From: Aquimonas sp041395245
Lineage (GTDB): Bacteria > Pseudomonadota > Gammaproteobacteria > Xanthomonadales > Xanthomonadaceae
Assembly (NCBI GenBank): GCA_041395245.1
Contig: JAWLAY010000021.1
Span: forward strand, 25,730 to 89,729
Reading direction: 5' to 3'
Length of the DNA stretch: 64,000 bases
Both the position numbers and the translations under genes were made by a program. Position 1 is the first letter of the stretch, and each line of letters opens with the position of its first letter. The notes beneath the pieces were generated by a model that saw only the letters and a program-made list of their open reading frames with translations, had not been told where the DNA came from and did no database searches. Below are positions 61,503 through 64,000 of this stretch, piece after piece.

Positions 61503-62269
61503 GGCGTCTCTGGCTCCCCCTGGAACGCTTTGGACGGTGTGAAATCAGGAAACTCGGAACGCAATTCCTCGAGGTAGCGCGCCGCTGCGGCCGCATCACC
61601 GAGTTGCGTTTCGACATGTGCTGCCAGCTCAAGTGCTTCAGGGCTGCGTGCTCCCTGTGCCTCGAATCGCTGCATGAAGGCACGTGCCTTGAGCGGCTGC
61701 TGCTGCGCAAAGGACAGCTTCGCCAATGCGAACAGAAGCCCCGCATTGGTGCTGTCGAACTGCAGGGCCCTTCGAAGATGCGCTTCGGCGTCGGACAGAT
61801 CGCCTGCATCAAGCGCACAGAGCCCGGCATTGGTGTAGAGAAGGCCGGGGGTCTTGTAGAAGGGGTCATCCATCGCAACCTTGAATCGCGCCTGCGCTTC
61901 CTCGAATCGGCGCGACCTGCACAGGAATTGCCCAAGGTTATTGTTCTCGGCGCCCGACTCCGGTGCCAGCTCGACGGCTCGCCGATAGTGCTGCTCAGCA
62001 CGACTCGCGCGATCGATGCGCTCGTACAGGACCGCGATCATCGTGTGCGCGTCGACCGAACGCGGATCGAGCTCGAGCGCGCGCGTCAGCTTTTCGAGAG
62101 ACATATCCAGCTGACCACGCTCGAGATAGGCGCGTCCCATCTGGATGTTGTTCTGCACCGCAATCGATGTCGGCGACTCAGGGCGAGCGGTCGTGGCGGA
62201 ACCCGCACAAGCCGCCAGACACGCGGCGCTCAACACCACCAGCAAGCCATCACGCCACCGCATGATCAA
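61499..62269 (-). CDS. pilW: type IV pilus biogenesis/stability lipoprotein PilW (PilF)
   Basis: 256 aa. Lipobox CLAAC (Cys21), then about six TPR repeats such as MGRAYLERGQLDMSLEKLTR, HYRRAVELAPESGAENNNLG and AEAHLRRALQFDSTNAGLLF. It pilots the PilQ secretin to the outer membrane. Start ATG 62269 overlaps the rlmN end by 20 bp; ATG 62263 is an alternative. Confidence 0.9.
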   Translation of the reverse strand: MIMRWRDGLLVVLSAACLAACAGSATTARPESPTSIAVQNNIQMGRAYLERGQLDMSLEKLTRALELDPRSVDAHTMIAVLYERIDRASRAEQHYRRAVELAPESGAENNNLGQFLCRSRRFEEAQARFKVAMDDPFYKTPGLLYTNAGLCALDAGDLSDAEAHLRRALQFDSTNAGLLFALAKLSFAQQQPLKARAFMQRFEAQGARSPEALELAAHVETQLGDAAAAARYLEELRSEFPDFTPSKAFQGEPETP

Positions 62270-63398
62270 TCACCCCCCGTTGCGCGCGCTGAAACTCGGC
62301 CTGTCGGCGGGTACGATCAACCACCTGCCCTTTTAACTGCCCGCAGGCGGCGTCGATGTCGTCACCGCGCGTTCGACGGACCATGGTCAGCACCTGCGCA
62401 TCCAACAGAATTTTCTGGAAGGCGCGAACCACGCCTTCGTCGCTTCGCTCAAAGCGCGTACCGGGAAAGGGGTTGAAGGGAATCAGGTTGACCTTCGCCG
62501 CGTCTGCATACTGCACCGCATTCGCAAATTTGCGCATCAATTTTGCAAGTTGCCGCGCGTGCTCTGGCTGGTCGTTGATGCCACGCATCATGGTGTATTC
62601 GAAGGTGATGGACTGACGCTTCTTGCGCAGCGCATAGCGCACGCAAGAGGCCATCAACTCGGCGATCGGGTACTTCTTGTTCAGTGGCACGAGTTCGGTG
62701 CGCAACTCATCGTTGGGCGCATGCAGGGATACCGCCAGCGAGACATCCGACTCTTCCGCGAGCCGGTCGATCATCGGAACCATCCCGGCGGTCGACAAGG
62801 TGACTCGCTTGTTGGCGAGACCAAAGCCGTTGTCATCACGCATGACCGCCATCGCCTTGACCACATTCTCAAAATTGAGCAACGGCTCGCCCATGCCCAT
62901 CATGACGACGTTGGTCAGCTTGCGCTGCTGGTGCGGCACATTGCCAAGATGACGCGCGGCGATCCAGCACTGCCCGATGATCTCGGCCGCCGACAGATTG
63001 CGATTGAACCCCTGTGTTGCCGTCGAGCAAAACTGGCAATTCAGCCCACAACCCACCTGACTCGACACGCACAAGGTGCCACGCCCCTTATCGGGAATGA
63101 ACACGGACTCGATGGCGTTCTTGCCATCCATGCCCAACAGCCACTTGTGTGTACCGTCCGCCGCCGGCTTGTCGAGCAACACGTTCGGCGGAACGACCTC
63201 GGCATGCCGGACAAGCTTTTCCCGCAAGGCCTTGCCGAGATCGGTCATCTGTTCAAAATCCGTGACGTACCGGTGGTACATCCACTTCATCACCTGGTGC
63301 GCACGGAAGCGCTTTTCGCCGAGCGTCTGCTCGAAGAAATCCTCCAGCCCTGTCCGGTCGAGTTCGAACAGGTTCACGCGTGAGGTGGTATCGGTCAC
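62250..63398 (-). CDS. rlmN: dual-specificity 23S rRNA/tRNA methyltransferase RlmN
   Basis: 382 aa from GTG 63398 (MTDTTSRVNLFELDRTGLED), chosen because it fits the family start and length; the frame stays open upstream only by overlapping ndk. Radical SAM cluster motif CGLNCQFCSTA (Cx3Cx2C), VVMMGMGEPLLNFENVVKAM, and the catalytic C-terminal Cys in a TRGDDIDAACGQL tail. Methylates A2503 of 23S rRNA and A37 of some tRNAs. Confidence 0.94.
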   Translation of the reverse strand: MTDTTSRVNLFELDRTGLEDFFEQTLGEKRFRAHQVMKWMYHRYVTDFEQMTDLGKALREKLVRHAEVVPPNVLLDKPAADGTHKWLLGMDGKNAIESVFIPDKGRGTLCVSSQVGCGLNCQFCSTATQGFNRNLSAAEIIGQCWIAARHLGNVPHQQRKLTNVVMMGMGEPLLNFENVVKAMAVMRDDNGFGLANKRVTLSTAGMVPMIDRLAEESDVSLAVSLHAPNDELRTELVPLNKKYPIAELMASCVRYALRKKRQSITFEYTMMRGINDQPEHARQLAKLMRKFANAVQYADAAKVNLIPFNPFPGTRFERSDEGVVRAFQKILLDAQVLTMVRRTRGDDIDAACGQLKGQVVDRTRRQAEFQRAQRGVIDHAVA

Positions 63399-63420
63399 GT
63401 CAACGGATTCCAGGGCGAGC

Positions 63421-63846
63421 TCAGCGCGGGCACAGCTCGGTGGCAGAGAAGAAATACGCCGTTTCAATCGCCGCATTCTCAAGACTGTCCGAACCATGTA
63501 CCGCGTTGGCATCGATTGACTCGGCAAAGTCCGCACGGATCGTGCCGGCTGCGGCATCCTTCGGATTGGTGGCACCCATCAGCTCGCGATTCTTCAGCAC
63601 CGCGTTTTCGCCTTCCAACACCTGAATCATCACCGGGCCGGAAATCATGAACTCGACCAGCGCGTTGAAGAACGGCCGCTCGCGATGCACGGCATAGAAG
63701 CCCTCGGCCTCCTTGCGCGACAGATGCTTCATCTTGGCGGCAACAACCTTGAGTCCAGCTTTTTCAAACCGGCTGTAGATCTCGCCAATCACGTTCTTGG
63801 CGACAGCGTCGGGCTTGATGATCGAGATGGTGCGTTCCAGCGCCAT
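63421..63846 (-). CDS. ndk: nucleoside-diphosphate kinase
   Basis: 141 aa from ATG 63846, with AAGGAG about 10 nt upstream. Marks: MALERTISIIKPDAVAKNVI, RFEKAGLKVVAAKM, and the active-site NAVHGSDSLENAAIETAYFF with the phosphorylated His. Balances nucleoside triphosphate pools. First gene of the ndk-rlmN-pilW-rodZ run, 22 bp before rlmN. Confidence 0.97.
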   Translation of the reverse strand: MALERTISIIKPDAVAKNVIGEIYSRFEKAGLKVVAAKMKHLSRKEAEGFYAVHRERPFFNALVEFMISGPVMIQVLEGENAVLKNRELMGATNPKDAAAGTIRADFAESIDANAVHGSDSLENAAIETAYFFSATELCPR

Positions 63847-63895
63847 GGTGCGAAGCTCCTTGGAAGTTTGAAGGGGAGAATAGTCAGAGCTGCGT

Positions 63896-63904
63896 ATATT
63901 AGCA
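63896..63904 (-). promoter_or_regulatory. extended -10 promoter of ndk
   Basis: Minus strand reads TGCTAATAT, an extended -10 (TGnTANNNT), about 50 bp before the ndk start. No good -35 at the right distance. Confidence 0.4.
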
Positions 63905-64000
63905 TCGATTTTCGACAAAAAACCGACAGTTACAGGCCTCTCCGCATGCTAAGTCTCGCTAGTGCCGGTCCTCTGACGCCCGCTTGATTGACCGCAGCAA

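Noticed and set aside
1..64000. CRISPR array, tRNA or rRNA genes
   Set aside because: No regularly spaced short repeats and no cloverleaf or rRNA sequence were recognised by eye on either strand; a tRNAscan/Infernal run would be decisive.

Overview
The window is high-GC, densely coded bacterial chromosome. Gene content and order (exbB-exbD-msbA-lpxK-kdsB, leuS-lptE-holA-nadD, ndk-rlmN-pilW-rodZ-yfgM-bamB-der, guaB-guaA, a Der that starts at a GTG giving MLPLVAL) point to a gammaproteobacterium, most likely from the Xanthomonadales/Lysobacterales side. This placement is inferred from gene order and protein style; no rRNA or tRNA gene was recognised.

Layout. 1-6.0 kb (+): the end of a 5'-nucleotidase, then asparagine synthetase, a COG3573-type FAD dehydrogenase and a ThDP enzyme. 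6.2-9.8 kb (-): an accessory patch of short, lower-GC, same-strand hypothetical genes with one good attC-like recombination site and a pair of 99-bp direct repeats; it looks like a fossil gene-cassette array. 9.8-20.9 kb: rnt, slp, the lipid A/ABC block, nadD, holA, lptE, leuS. 21.1-23.6 kb (+): a cNMP/CBS/DUF294 signalling protein overlapping a DEDDh exonuclease. 23.6-31.3 kb: an RpiR-family regulator divergent from an amidohydrolase, an ethanolamine-type permease, a glutamine-synthetase-like ligase, an aldehyde dehydrogenase and an iron-type alcohol dehydrogenase. This is a candidate gamma-glutamyl route for amino-alcohol (ethanolamine) catabolism. 31.3-41.4 kb: YqhA, a degenerate EAL-HDOD protein, glutathione peroxidase, and a two-pump RND efflux operon. 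41.8-42.6 kb: two small cytochromes c.

42.56-46.42 kb is a compact mobile island in the 3' end of guaA. It is flanked by a near-duplicate of the guaA terminus and carries a Hachiman-type anti-phage system: an intact HamB helicase and a HamA nuclease gene broken by several frameshifts. From 46.4 kb to the end everything is on the minus strand: guaA, guaB, a TRAP transporter with a TatT-type TPR lipoprotein (TPAT arrangement), folD, moeB, moeA, der, bamB, yfgM, rodZ, pilW, rlmN, ndk.

An important caveat is the number of single-base frame breaks in otherwise well-preserved genes (yqhA, the second RND pump, hamA, and especially dctP-tatT-folD at 51.7-54.1 kb). FolD is nearly universal and the broken reading blocks keep good family sequence, so at least part of this looks like consensus error in the assembly rather than gene decay. 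A MITE-like repeat with terminal inverted repeats and an internal palindrome occurs at 27.1 kb and, inverted and shortened, at 58.4 kb.
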